The notes under the pieces: generated by a model
Seen by the model: only the letters and a program-made list of their open reading frames with translations
Told to the model about the DNA's origin: nothing
Database searches by the model: none
In this document: positions 18,965 through 28,236 of the stretch, in pieces
Position numbering within the stretch: the stretch's first letter is position 1
How the letters are laid out: every line of letters begins with the position of its first letter
Made by a program: the position numbers and the translations under genes
Assembly (NCBI RefSeq): GCF_001939115.1
Contig: NZ_MQTZ01000028.1
Span: forward strand, 82,501-135,349
Origin: Leptolyngbya sp. 'hensonii'
GTDB taxonomy: Bacteria; Cyanobacteriota; Cyanobacteriia; GCF-001939115
Direction of reading: 5' to 3'
Length of the DNA: 52,849 nt

Positions 18965-19912
18965 ATGGAAGCAACTCCCATCACAGAATTCTTAAAAAGC
19001 CCCCTGACTGGCAGGACCAATATCCTATTGGAAACAACTCTGGATTGTCAGAAAATTATCCAGGCTTATCAACAGGATTATGGGGACGCGATCGCCCTAG
19101 CGCCATATTTTTCTGACTTAGATCAAGTCAAGATCTATCGATGTCTAGATACGGGATATCGATTCTATTATCCGTTTGAACTGGCTGCTGATAGTGACTT
19201 TTATGCCAGGTTACAAACCTCAGGCTCCTATTACAGCCTCAGGCTGGAACATCAGATTGCTACGCAATTTTTCCGACCTTCGGAATCGGTTTTAGAAATT
19301 GGTTGCGGGATTGGTTTATTCCTGCAACAGTTGCAGCAGAAGGGACTGATCTGTACTGGTTTAGAGTTGAATCAGCAGGCTGTCCAAACCGCCTGTGCTC
19401 AAGGCTTGCATGTGATCAATCAGGAGATTGGTGAACATGCAGAGAACCATGCAGAGAGTTATGATATCGTCTGTTTTTTTCAGGTTCTGGAGCACATTCC
19501 CCAGGTACGACCGTTCATCCAGGCTGCCCTGGCTGTCTTGAAACCGGGAGGAAAATTAATTGTGGGCGTTCCCAATAACAATCCATTCCTGTTTGAACAT
19601 GATTGTTATCATGCTTTAAATTTGCCTCCCCATCACATGGGCTTGTGGGATACCCAATCCTTGACCAGCCTGCAAGATGTGTTTAATCTTCAACTGGATC
19701 ACCTGCTGGTTGAACCGCTCCAGTTTCAGGATTATGACCATTATTTCAGGCTGCAAGCCGAGCATTTGGCAGCACAATCCTGGTTTCTGGGACAAATCAG
19801 CAAGTTTGTCTGGCTGCAGTTGCGGCCTACCCGCATCCGCCTGTGGTTGCAAGCCGTGATGGGTCGATCGCGAGAGGGGCGCAATTTATTAGCGGTTTAT
19901 ACCAAAACCTAG
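18965..19912 (+). CDS. Class I SAM-dependent methyltransferase
   Basis: A 315-residue protein with a Methyltransf_23-like core: VLEIGCGIGLFLQQL (SAM motif I, about residues 120-134), a Leu-Glu acidic residue after strand 2 (TGLELNQQ), and FFQVLEHIP then LKPGGKLIVGVPN (post-motifs). An N-terminal region of about 90 residues contains a short Cys-containing segment (YRCLDTGYRFYYP) but no full zinc motif. ATG 18965 follows the previous stop by 7 bp and is preferred to the upstream overlap start. Substrate unknown; the context suggests sugar or glycan modification. Confidence 0.85.
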   Translation: MEATPITEFLKSPLTGRTNILLETTLDCQKIIQAYQQDYGDAIALAPYFSDLDQVKIYRCLDTGYRFYYPFELAADSDFYARLQTSGSYYSLRLEHQIATQFFRPSESVLEIGCGIGLFLQQLQQKGLICTGLELNQQAVQTACAQGLHVINQEIGEHAENHAESYDIVCFFQVLEHIPQVRPFIQAALAVLKPGGKLIVGVPNNNPFLFEHDCYHALNLPPHHMGLWDTQSLTSLQDVFNLQLDHLLVEPLQFQDYDHYFRLQAEHLAAQSWFLGQISKFVWLQLRPTRIRLWLQAVMGRSREGRNLLAVYTKT

Positions 19913-19956
19913 TTTTGCCTGACTATTCTGCCTGACTATGTTGTTTTACCCGGTGC

Positions 19957-20715
19957 ATGCTGATGGTGACTGAAACCTATCCGAGTCGGCCTGATGTCCT
20001 GGAGAGGCAGGTTTACCAGCCCCAGTCTCCTCAAGAGGCGTTTATTGTTCCCCTGGTTAAGCATCATGTGGAGCAGGCGTTGGCGATCTGTGGACCAGCC
20101 TCCACACCCGTTGCCTGCGTTCTGGATGTGGGATGTGGTCGTCAGCCTTTTCGATCGTTGCTGGAAGGGATGGGCTATACCTATCTGAGCCTGGACGCCC
20201 AGCAAAATCCAGAGGGGACGGTGGATGTGGTGGGTGACATCGATCGCCCCCTACCGACCCAGTTAACCCGTGCCCAGCCCTTTGACCTGATTTTCTGCAC
20301 CGAGGTGATGGAGCATGTGGCGAACTGGACCATGGCGTTTGACAACTTTGCCCAACTGCTCCCACCGGGAGGGCGGCTCCTGATCACCTGCCCTTTCTTC
20401 TACCCCTTGCATGAGGAGCCCTACGATTTCTGGCGGCCTACTGTTCATGCCCTGCATTACTTTGGTCGTCAGAGCGGATTTAAAGTGCTGCATCAGGTGC
20501 AGGCGGGCGATGGCTGGGATATCCTGGGAACCCTGATCAGTGCCTGTTCCAACGCACCCGTTCGGGCAACCTGGGGCGATCGCCTGCTCAGCCGCCTGGT
20601 AACCCATGGTCGAAACCTGCTTTTCCGCTTACTGGTCAGCCAGCGCCTGCAAACTTCGGTGCGTTTGGTGGGGCCGTTCTATCAGGCCAATGTAATGGTG
20701 TTTGAGAAATTGTGA
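19957..20715 (+). CDS. Class I SAM-dependent methyltransferase
   Basis: A 252-residue methyltransferase: VLDVGCGRQPFRSLL (SAM motif I), LSLDAQQNPEGTVDVVGDID (acidic loop), FCTEVMEHV and LPPGGRLLITCPF. It matches the Methyltransf_11 type found in surface polysaccharide clusters. The stop overlaps the GTG start of the next glycosyltransferase as GTGA, which indicates translational coupling. Acceptor unknown. An in-frame ATG at 19963 is an alternative start. Confidence 0.85.
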   Translation: MLMVTETYPSRPDVLERQVYQPQSPQEAFIVPLVKHHVEQALAICGPASTPVACVLDVGCGRQPFRSLLEGMGYTYLSLDAQQNPEGTVDVVGDIDRPLPTQLTRAQPFDLIFCTEVMEHVANWTMAFDNFAQLLPPGGRLLITCPFFYPLHEEPYDFWRPTVHALHYFGRQSGFKVLHQVQAGDGWDILGTLISACSNAPVRATWGDRLLSRLVTHGRNLLFRLLVSQRLQTSVRLVGPFYQANVMVFEKL

Positions 20716-21821
20716 GGATTTGTTTCATTGCCGCCAACGAGTATGCCCCCTGGGGTGGAAGCGAGGAACTCTGGTTTCGGAGTGCCCTGCGTCTGGCCCA
20801 GCAGGGATTTGCTGTCACCGTTGGGGTGAAAGCCTGGAAGCCTGAAGCAAGCCAGATTGCTGCCCTAGAAGCTGCCAACTGCCAGGTGGTCCGACGCCGA
20901 TCGCCCACCACCCTGCCCCAGCGGCTGCTGTCCCGACTGCAACGCTGGCAGGGCCATGATCCCCTGCTGGATGACCACAGGCCCGATCTGGCTGTGATTT
21001 CCCAGGGGAATAATCTGGATGGTTGGGGCTGGATGGAAGCCTGTCAGGGGCGGCAAATTCCCTATGGGGTGATCTCCCAGGCGGCAGCGGAGAACTTCTG
21101 GCCACCGGATGACCTGGCTGTGAAACTGGCTGCCCTGTATCAAGCAGCCCGCAAGTGCTTTTTTGTCTCCCAGGCCAATCTCAAGCTGACCCTCAAGCAA
21201 CTCGCGATCGACCTGCCCCAAGCCCAGGTGGTGGCGAATCCCTTCAATGTACCCTTTACCACCCAATTGCCCTGGCCCCAGCCGAAGGAACCGTTGCAAC
21301 TGGCCTGTGTGGCCCGATTAGATCCGGTGGCTAAGGGTCAGGATTTGTTGTTTGAGGTGCTGCGAACTCAAAAGTGGCGCGATCGTCCCCTGCAGATTTC
21401 CCTCTTTGGCAATGGGTCCAATCGGCAAACCCTGGAACAGCTACAGCAACTCTGGCAGGTGGACGCCATCCAGTTTGGGGGCTTTGTGCCGGATGTGGTT
21501 TCCATTTGGAAGACCCACCATGCCCTGATGTTACCTTCCCGCTATGAAGGCTTGCCTCTCAGCCTGGTGGAAGCCATGCTCTGTGGCCGTCCTGCGATCG
21601 CGACGGATGTGGCGGGCATTGGGGAACTGGTCGAGGACAATCGGACGGGCTTTCTGGCTGTGGCTCCCACCGTCGCCTGTCTGGATGAAGCCCTGGAGCG
21701 GGCCTGGCAACGCCGTCACGACTGGTACGAGATGGGACAAGCCGCAGCAGTAGCCGTGCGACGGCAGATTCCTGCAGATCCGGTGGCTGTGTTTGTGGAA
21801 GAACTGAAAAGTTTGCTATGA
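20712..21821 (+). CDS. Glycosyltransferase, GT4 family (GT-B fold)
   Basis: The 369-residue protein has the two Rossmann domains of GT-B enzymes. The N-terminal acceptor half starts MRICFIAANEYAPWGGSEE. The C-terminal donor half carries LACVARLDPVAKGQDLL, LFGNGS, FVPDV and the retaining-enzyme motif PSRYEGLPLSLVEAMLCGRP (E.......E). It probably adds one sugar to the lipid-linked glycan at the cytoplasmic face. It starts at GTG 20712 within the stop of the preceding methyltransferase. Donor and linkage cannot be inferred. Confidence 0.9.
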   Translation: MRICFIAANEYAPWGGSEELWFRSALRLAQQGFAVTVGVKAWKPEASQIAALEAANCQVVRRRSPTTLPQRLLSRLQRWQGHDPLLDDHRPDLAVISQGNNLDGWGWMEACQGRQIPYGVISQAAAENFWPPDDLAVKLAALYQAARKCFFVSQANLKLTLKQLAIDLPQAQVVANPFNVPFTTQLPWPQPKEPLQLACVARLDPVAKGQDLLFEVLRTQKWRDRPLQISLFGNGSNRQTLEQLQQLWQVDAIQFGGFVPDVVSIWKTHHALMLPSRYEGLPLSLVEAMLCGRPAIATDVAGIGELVEDNRTGFLAVAPTVACLDEALERAWQRRHDWYEMGQAAAVAVRRQIPADPVAVFVEELKSLL

Positions 21822-21855
21822 CATAAACGCAATCCACGGATGCGACGTTAACCCT

Positions 21856-23070
21856 ATGCAGGTGCTCCATATCAGTCAATCAGATATTGCAGGTGGGGCC
21901 GCGATCGCGGCTTACCGGCTGCATCAGGGACTGCTGACCCAAGATTGTGAGTCCCGCATGCTGGTGGGGGTGGCGCGGACGGTCGATCGGCGCATCATTG
22001 CCCTGCCGCGACGGCGCTGGCTGGAGAATCAGCTTTTCCGGCTCACCTGGCCCCTGAGTCTGAGTCAGTTACACTGCATCAGCAGCTTTGATATTCCCCG
22101 GCATCCCTGCTTCCAGGAGGCCGCGATCCTGAACCTGCACAATTTGCATGATGGCTATTTCAATTACCTGGCCTTGCCAGCCCTGACCCAAGCCAAACCG
22201 ACAGTGTTCACCCTGCATGACATGTGGAGTTTCACAGGACATTGTGGCTATAGCTACGACTGCGATCGCTGGCAGCGGGGTTGTGGGGCCTGTCCTGACC
22301 TGCAGGTGCCTCCAGCCCTCTCCAGAGACACCACCTGGTTGGAATGGCACCTGAAGCAATGGGCGTATCAGCGATCGAAGATGACGATCGTCACCCCCAG
22401 TCACTGGTTAGCAGATCAGGCTCGTCGCAGTTTGCTCCAGTCTTTTCCGGTTCAGACGATTCCCTACGGACTGGATACGACCGCCTACCAGCCCCTCGAC
22501 CCAGTTCAATGTCGGGCTTTGCTGGGAATCTCGCCAGGGCAGCGGGTGCTGATGTTTGCAGCCGCCAGTTTGGGCGATCGGCGCAAAGGGGCTGACTTAC
22601 TCCTGCAAGCCTTACAACAGCTACCTGCAAGTTTAAAAACTGACCTCTTATTGCTGGTCCTGGGGGAACAGGGAGAAGCCCTAGCGGAGCAGGCAGGCTT
22701 GCCGACCTTGCATCTGGGTTACATTAGCCACGATCGAATCAAAGCCATCTGTTACTCCGCTGCAGATCTGTTCGTGTTTCCCACCAGAGCGGATAATCTG
22801 CCCCTGGTGGTGCTGGAAAGCATGGCCTGCGGCACGCCCATCGTCTCCTTTCAGGTGGGAGGGGTGCCGGAAATGGTTCGTCCTGGCATCACGGGCTATC
22901 TGGCCCCCCCTGAAAATGCGACCGCCCTTGGCCAGGGAATCGTGCAATTACTGGAGGATGAGCGTTTACGGCTACAGCTTGGGCAGAATTGTCGATCGGT
23001 GGCTCTGGCCGAGTATGCCTTAGAATTGCAAGCGCAACGATACCTGAGTCTTTATCAGGAGCTTCTATGA
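21856..23070 (+). CDS. Glycosyltransferase, GT4 family (WcaC-like)
   Basis: A 404-residue GT-B enzyme. The N-terminal GGAAIAAYRLHQGL and TLHDMWSFTGHCGYS followed by a Cys-rich stretch (CDRWQRGCGACPDL) are typical of the colanic-acid WcaC-like subgroup. The donor-site motif is FPTRADNLPLVVLESMACGTP (given without its first residue it fits E.......E spacing around NLPLVVLE). The gene follows the previous glycosyltransferase by 34 bp and overlaps the second permease as ATGA at 23067. Sugar specificity unknown. Confidence 0.9.
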   Translation: MQVLHISQSDIAGGAAIAAYRLHQGLLTQDCESRMLVGVARTVDRRIIALPRRRWLENQLFRLTWPLSLSQLHCISSFDIPRHPCFQEAAILNLHNLHDGYFNYLALPALTQAKPTVFTLHDMWSFTGHCGYSYDCDRWQRGCGACPDLQVPPALSRDTTWLEWHLKQWAYQRSKMTIVTPSHWLADQARRSLLQSFPVQTIPYGLDTTAYQPLDPVQCRALLGISPGQRVLMFAAASLGDRRKGADLLLQALQQLPASLKTDLLLLVLGEQGEALAEQAGLPTLHLGYISHDRIKAICYSAADLFVFPTRADNLPLVVLESMACGTPIVSFQVGGVPEMVRPGITGYLAPPENATALGQGIVQLLEDERLRLQLGQNCRSVALAEYALELQAQRYLSLYQELL

Positions 23071-23903
23071 AACAGGCCCGATCGACCCTGGTGATTGAAC
23101 CCGGTTATATCAACCGTCGCTATCTGCGGGATCTGTGGCGACAGCGGGAATTGTTACTGTTCCTGGGCTGGCGCGATATTATGGTGCGCTATAAGCAGAC
23201 GGCGGTGGGCATGGCCTGGGTGATGATCCGGCCCCTGGTGACGATGGTGGCCTTTACCCTGGTATTTGGCAAGCTGGCTGGTCTGGAGGCCCGATCGCCG
23301 GGAGTGCCCTATCCTTTGCTGGTGTTCTCGGCGATGTTGCCCTGGCAACTGTTCGCTGATGCGGTGGGCCGGATCAGTGTCAGTTTGGTGAGCAATGCCC
23401 ATATTATTTCCAAGGTGTATTTTCCCCGCCTGATTATTCCCCTAAGTGCCCTGTTTGTCTGTTTGATTGATTTTCTAGTGGCAGGGCTGATTTTGCTGGC
23501 CATGATGGTGATCTATCACGTGGTACCGGGCTGGCAGATGTTGGCCCTGCCCCTGCTGGTACTGCTGGTGGGGGCTACAGCCCTGGCTCTGGGCCTGTGG
23601 TTGGCGGCCCTGAGCACCCGCTATCGGGATCTAACCCAGCTCACCCCCCTGATTCTGCAGTTTGGCCTGTATGTCTCGCCGGTGGGATTCAGTAGTGCCA
23701 TCGTACCGGAACAATGGCGTTGGCTCTACGGGTTGAACCCTCTGGTGGGGGCGATCGAGGGCTTTCGCTGGGCGATTCTGGGGCAACCCATGTTAGTCTA
23801 TTGGCCCAGTGTCGGGGTGTCTCTGGCATTAGTGCTGTTGGTCCTGCTCAGTGGGCTCTGGTATTTGCGGCGGATTGAGCGGAGTTTAATTGATGTGATT
23901 TGA
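23067..23903 (+). CDS. wzm: ABC-2 polysaccharide exporter permease, copy 2
   Basis: Second Wzm-type permease, 278 residues from ATG 23067, which overlaps the preceding stop as ATGA. It is clearly paralogous to copy 1: RDLWRQRELLLFLGWRDI, VRYKQTAVGMAW, YVSPVGFSSAIVPEQWR and LNPLVGAIEGFRWAI correspond segment by segment. About six membrane spans are predicted by eye. The longer upstream frame inside the glycosyltransferase gene is rejected. Its ATPase follows after 12 bp. Confidence 0.93.
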   Translation: MKQARSTLVIEPGYINRRYLRDLWRQRELLLFLGWRDIMVRYKQTAVGMAWVMIRPLVTMVAFTLVFGKLAGLEARSPGVPYPLLVFSAMLPWQLFADAVGRISVSLVSNAHIISKVYFPRLIIPLSALFVCLIDFLVAGLILLAMMVIYHVVPGWQMLALPLLVLLVGATALALGLWLAALSTRYRDLTQLTPLILQFGLYVSPVGFSSAIVPEQWRWLYGLNPLVGAIEGFRWAILGQPMLVYWPSVGVSLALVLLVLLSGLWYLRRIERSLIDVI

Positions 23904-23915
23904 TGAGCCCTCTCC

Positions 23916-25256
23916 ATGTCTGAAGTCGTTATCTGTGCGGAAAACCTGGGCAAGCAGTACTTTCTCAGACGGCAACATCGGTCCCACGATCGCTTGCGGG
24001 ATGCGATCGTGGCCGGGGTCAGGAGCCTGTGGGCACCCCGAACGGCGGCGATCGCTCCCGAAGAATTTTGGGCCTTGCAAGATATTTCCTTCGAAGTCCG
24101 TCAGGGGGAAGTGATTGGCATCATCGGTGGCAATGGGGCTGGGAAATCCACGTTGCTGAAGATTCTGAGCCAGATTATTGAGCCTACGACGGGGCGGGTG
24201 ACGGTAACCGGGCGGGTCGCCAGTTTGCTGGAAGTGGGGACGGGTTTCCATCCCGATCTGAGTGGGCGGGAGAACGTGTTCCTGAATGGGGCGATTCTGG
24301 GCATGGGGCGATCGGAAATTCAGCGGAAGTTCGATGAGATTGTTGAGTTTGCAGGAGTCAGCCGCTTCATTGATACGCCCGTGAAGCATTATTCCTCTGG
24401 CATGTATGTTCGGCTGGCGTTTGCAGTCGCTGCTCACCTGGAACCGGATTTATTGATTGTGGATGAAGTGCTGGCGGTGGGGGATGCGGCCTTTCAGCAG
24501 AAATGTCTGGGCAAAATGGGGGAAATCTCCCAGGATGAGGGCAAAACGGTCCTCTTTGTCAGTCACAGTATGGGAGCGGTGGAGGCCCTTTGCTCCAAGG
24601 CGCTGCTTTTGAGTGGGGGTAAAATTCAGGTCTATGGGGACTGCCACGACGTGGTGTTGTCTTACCTGGAGCCGATTTACCAGAACAAAAATCGCGAGCA
24701 TCGGTTTTCGGACTGTGTGCGGCGGGGGAACGGTAAGGTTCTGATCACCTCCTTCCACCTGGAATCTCCCGAAGGTCGGACGATCGAGGCAGTGAAATCG
24801 GGTGATCCGGTGGTCTTTGCCTTTGGGTTTCGCAATGTCAGCGCCCATGCTGATGAACCCTGCTCCTTTGGGTTCAGCATCCATGTCTCGGCCCACATGG
24901 GCCAGGAAATGGGGTTGCACTATGGGTGTCTGTCCAGTTATGCCAGTCATTTTTCCCAGATTTACTTCCGGGACTTGCCCCCAGAGGGAGTGGTCCGCTG
25001 TCTATTTTCCGAGTTAACCCTGGCTCCCAATGATTACCTGATCGCCTGCTATATTCTGGTGGGGGATGAAGAAGCGGACAGACCCCAGTTTCCGGTGCCG
25101 ATTACCGTGATTCCTGGAGATTTTTACCGTACTGGGCAGGTGGCCGAAAAAGAAGTTTGGGGACCGAATTTGATCAAAGGAGAATGGCAGATGACATCCG
25201 TTGCCAGGACTCCAGGGTCGCTCACCCCTACTTCTGGGGCAGGAACAGAGTGCTAG
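23916..25256 (+). CDS. wzt: ABC polysaccharide exporter ATPase with C-terminal glycan-binding-type domain, copy 2
   Basis: A 446-residue Wzt. The nucleotide-binding domain (about 1-245) has GGNGAGKST, YSSGMYVRLAFAVA and LLIVDEVLAVGD, nearly identical to copy 1. The C-terminal domain (about 265-425) is beta-rich and of the Wzt-C type but diverged from copy 1, containing VRRGNGKVLITSFHLES and PNDYLIACYILVGDEEAD. The last 15-20 residues are low complexity. By analogy with E. coli O8/O9a Wzt this domain would read a terminal modification on its own glycan. It is followed by the CDP-sugar block. Confidence 0.92.
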   Translation: MSEVVICAENLGKQYFLRRQHRSHDRLRDAIVAGVRSLWAPRTAAIAPEEFWALQDISFEVRQGEVIGIIGGNGAGKSTLLKILSQIIEPTTGRVTVTGRVASLLEVGTGFHPDLSGRENVFLNGAILGMGRSEIQRKFDEIVEFAGVSRFIDTPVKHYSSGMYVRLAFAVAAHLEPDLLIVDEVLAVGDAAFQQKCLGKMGEISQDEGKTVLFVSHSMGAVEALCSKALLLSGGKIQVYGDCHDVVLSYLEPIYQNKNREHRFSDCVRRGNGKVLITSFHLESPEGRTIEAVKSGDPVVFAFGFRNVSAHADEPCSFGFSIHVSAHMGQEMGLHYGCLSSYASHFSQIYFRDLPPEGVVRCLFSELTLAPNDYLIACYILVGDEEADRPQFPVPITVIPGDFYRTGQVAEKEVWGPNLIKGEWQMTSVARTPGSLTPTSGAGTEC

Positions 25257-25350
25257 CGCGGTTGCCCGTCCTATCCTGTGCGGTTTCCAGATTCATAAGA
25301 ATTTATCCTTGTTGCGGCTGAGAGTGCTACAACTGCTGAGAGTATTTCAG

Positions 25351-26418
25351 ATGTCTGTGCGATCCCCCACGGCATTGATGATAGAGAACATGGATAGTCA
25401 ACCCCTCGTCAGCGTTTTGATTCCAACGTACAATCGCTGTCAGTTACTCACTAAGGCCATCAGGAGCGCTCAGATTCAGTCTTATGAGGCTCTGGAGATC
25501 ATTGTCAGTGACAATGCCTCTCAGGATGAAACGCCAGCGCTGATCCGCCCGATCGCGGCTGCCGATGCACGAGTCCGCTATTTTCGCTTTGATCAGGGGG
25601 TAGAGCCAGCCCAAAACTGGCGGAACTGCCTGCACCTGGCGACGGGCAAGTACTGTTTTATCCTCTGTGATGATGATTTTCTGCTGGATCTGGATTACGT
25701 AAAAAATAGCGTGGCCCTGCTGGAGAAACATCAGGCCGGATTGCTGGTGACGGATTGTATTTTAGGGACCCATATCCAGGATTACATCTACAATCAGGCG
25801 ACGAATCTGAGGTTGCCGGAGCACATTCCAGGGCGGGAATTTTTCCTCAAATTTTGGGAAGGCTCCTACAGCCCTCCCGTCATCAGTGGGTTGTTTCACC
25901 GGGAACTGGCGATCGCCTGTGATGCCTTCACCGTCGGTGGCACAGCCCTGATGGACATTGAATTGTGGTTAAAGCTGATGTTGTTGACGGATGTGGTCTA
26001 CAACCCATTTCCCAGTGTGCTCTACTATCAGCACGGGGCCAACTGGTTGTTTTCCATGTCCCTGGACGATCGGCGGATCGACATTCAATTTATTGACCGG
26101 GTATTTGAATTTGCCCAGGCCCGATCGGCGTTTCCTTTAGAGGTCTTACTGCCCTGGCGAGCCCGCATGTATCAGTACTACATTCATGTCCATATCCTGA
26201 ATGAGTGCTTGCGGGTGGGGATTCCAGAGGCAGAATTTGCTGCTTTTGGGGCAGCGGTGGGCGCTCCGGTGGGGATTTCCTACCGGGCCTGTCAACTGGC
26301 CTATCGCAGTCGGCAGTCCCGATACTGGCAGTTGATTTCGGATGGACTGGGCCAAGCCTGGCGGATTCCCTGGATTGTCCAGCTCTACAAATTTGCAAAA
26401 GACAAGATCAAGCTATGA
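25351..26418 (+). CDS. Glycosyltransferase, GT2 family (GT-A fold)
   Basis: A GT2 enzyme of about 355 residues: LVSVLIPTYNR (nucleotide-binding strand), IIVSDNASQDET and the metal-binding ILCDDDFLLDLDYV (DDD). It resembles the RfbV/abequosyltransferase-type branch, which often uses dideoxyhexose donors; that specificity is inference from the neighbouring CDP-sugar genes. The start is uncertain: ATG 25351, 25378 or 25390 are all in frame, none with a strong ribosome binding site, and the frame extends further upstream without conserved residues. It overlaps rfbF by ATGA. Confidence 0.87.
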   Translation: MSVRSPTALMIENMDSQPLVSVLIPTYNRCQLLTKAIRSAQIQSYEALEIIVSDNASQDETPALIRPIAAADARVRYFRFDQGVEPAQNWRNCLHLATGKYCFILCDDDFLLDLDYVKNSVALLEKHQAGLLVTDCILGTHIQDYIYNQATNLRLPEHIPGREFFLKFWEGSYSPPVISGLFHRELAIACDAFTVGGTALMDIELWLKLMLLTDVVYNPFPSVLYYQHGANWLFSMSLDDRRIDIQFIDRVFEFAQARSAFPLEVLLPWRARMYQYYIHVHILNECLRVGIPEAEFAAFGAAVGAPVGISYRACQLAYRSRQSRYWQLISDGLGQAWRIPWIVQLYKFAKDKIKL

Positions 26419-27191
26419 AAGTTGTTATCCTGGCTGGTGGATTAGGGACTCGCCTGCAAGAAGAAACCACCGTGAAGCCAAAACCGATGGTGGAAGTCGG
26501 AGGACATCCCATTCTCTGGCACATTATGCATATCTATGCGGCGGCGGGATTTAAAGAGTTTCTGATTGCCCTAGGTTACAAAGGGGAGGTGATCAAGCAC
26601 TACTTTTTGAACTACTACTATGCCCGCAATGATGTCAGTATTCATCTGGGCCAGGGAGATGTTCAAGTCCATAACCCTGGCCGGGAAGACTGGCTGGTGC
26701 ATCTGGTGGATACGGGGGCGACGACGAATACGGGGGGTCGCCTCAAGCGATTGAAGTCCTGGGTCAGTGACGGTACGTTTCTGATGACCTATGGGGATGG
26801 GGTAGCTAATCTGAACGTGAAGGATGTGTTAGAGTTTCATCGTCATCACGGCAAACTCGCTACAGTGACGGCTGTGCGTCCACCGGCCCGGTTTGGGGGC
26901 CTGAGTTTTGCTGGGGATCTGGTGAAGGAATTTGTGGAGAAACCGCAAATTGGGGAGGGTTGGATCAATGGCGGTTTTTTTGTCCTCGAACCCCAAGTGC
27001 TGGACTATATCGATGGCGACCACACCCTGTTTGAACAGGAGCCCCTGGAGCGGTTGGCCCAGGATAATCAACTGGTGGCCTTTCGTCATGGTGACTTCTG
27101 GCAATGTATGGATACCCTGCGGGATGTGAAGATGCTGGAAGCCCTCTGGCAGGAACAAAAAGCCCCCTGGAAAATCTGGCAAGACGGCTGA
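26415..27191 (+). CDS. rfbF: Glucose-1-phosphate cytidylyltransferase
   Basis: Makes CDP-glucose from CTP and glucose-1-phosphate, the first step toward CDP-6-deoxy and CDP-3,6-dideoxy sugars. The 258-residue length matches characterised RfbF/DdhA. Signatures: ILAGGLGTRLQEETTVKPKP (nucleotide loop and the KPKP motif), MTYGDGVANLN (metal-binding Asp) and GWINGGFFVLEP. ATG 26415 overlaps the glycosyltransferase stop; the next gene starts at 27191 as TGATG, so translation is coupled on both sides. Confidence 0.96.
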   Translation: MKVVILAGGLGTRLQEETTVKPKPMVEVGGHPILWHIMHIYAAAGFKEFLIALGYKGEVIKHYFLNYYYARNDVSIHLGQGDVQVHNPGREDWLVHLVDTGATTNTGGRLKRLKSWVSDGTFLMTYGDGVANLNVKDVLEFHRHHGKLATVTAVRPPARFGGLSFAGDLVKEFVEKPQIGEGWINGGFFVLEPQVLDYIDGDHTLFEQEPLERLAQDNQLVAFRHGDFWQCMDTLRDVKMLEALWQEQKAPWKIWQDG

Positions 27192-28225
27192 TGGAATATG
27201 GAGTAACAGGCATGACGATACAATTCTGGCAGCAACGGCGGGTACTGGTGACAGGGGCAACCGGAGTGGTAGGGGCCTGGCTGGTCAAGGATTTGCTGGC
27301 CCAGGGAGCCTATGTGGTGGCCCTGGTCAGAGATGCCGATCCCCAATCTGAATTTTTTCGCAGTGGCGATTTTCGATCAGTCTCGATCGTCAGCGGCTGT
27401 CTGGAAGACTTCGCCACCCTGGAACGGGCGGTGAATGAACATGAGGTGGATACGGTGTTCCATCTGGCGGCCCAGACGATCGTCGGCACCGCCCATCGCT
27501 CCCCCGTCCCCACCTTTGAGGCCAATATTCGCGGCACCTACTATCTGCTAGAAGCCTGTCGCATCCATCGGGTGCAGCGGGTGGTGATTGCCTCCAGTGA
27601 CAAAGCCTATGGCCCCCAGCTCCAGTTGCCCTATCGGGAAGACATGCCCCTGCAGGGGCGTCATCCCTACGAAGTCTCCAAGAGTTGCGCCGACCTGATT
27701 GCCCAGTCTTACTACCACACCTATGGCTTACCCGTGGCGATCGCCCGCTGCGGTAATGTTTACGGGGGAGGAGATCTGAACTGGAGCCGGATTGTGCCCG
27801 GAACCATCCGATCGTTGCTGCACCAGGAAGCTCCCTTGATCCGCAGTGATGGGACTTTCGTGCGGGACTATCTCTACGTCAAGGATGTGGTGCAGGGCTA
27901 TCAGCGTCTAGCCGAATGCCTGGAGGATGAGCGGGTCGCTGGAGAGGGCTTTAACTTCAGCCAGGAAGCCCCCCTGACCGTGCTGCAACTGGTGGATACC
28001 CTGCGCTCCCTGATGCATTGTGAGGCGATTCTGCCCCTGGTGCAGGCGAATGCTCGTGGGGAAATCCACTCCCAGCATCTGTCGGCCTTGAAAGCCCGGA
28101 CTTTGCTGGAATGGCAGCCTCGATTTTCCCTAGAGGAGGGGCTGCGGGAAACGATTGATTGGTACCGCCAGTTTTTTGCCCTACCCGCCAGAACTCCTGA
28201 TCGAACCCTATACCCTGTTCTCTGA
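27191..28225 (+). CDS. rfbG: CDP-glucose 4,6-dehydratase
   Basis: Short-chain dehydrogenase-type enzyme converting CDP-glucose to CDP-4-keto-6-deoxyglucose with bound NAD+. The 344-residue protein shows [14 protein letters not shown] (NAD-binding), HLAAQTIVG, IASSDKAYG and the RfbG-specific RCGNVYGGGDLNWSRIVPGT, with the catalytic YEVSK (Y...K). Start at ATG 27191 (TGATG overlap with rfbF); ATG 27212 is an alternative closer to the conserved FW..R.VLVTG. It stands between rfbF and an epimerase-like cupin. Confidence 0.95.
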   Translation: MEYGVTGMTIQFWQQRRVLVTGATGVVGAWLVKDLLAQGAYVVALVRDADPQSEFFRSGDFRSVSIVSGCLEDFATLERAVNEHEVDTVFHLAAQTIVGTAHRSPVPTFEANIRGTYYLLEACRIHRVQRVVIASSDKAYGPQLQLPYREDMPLQGRHPYEVSKSCADLIAQSYYHTYGLPVAIARCGNVYGGGDLNWSRIVPGTIRSLLHQEAPLIRSDGTFVRDYLYVKDVVQGYQRLAECLEDERVAGEGFNFSQEAPLTVLQLVDTLRSLMHCEAILPLVQANARGEIHSQHLSALKARTLLEWQPRFSLEEGLRETIDWYRQFFALPARTPDRTLYPVL

Positions 28226-28236
28226 ATCCATACCCC

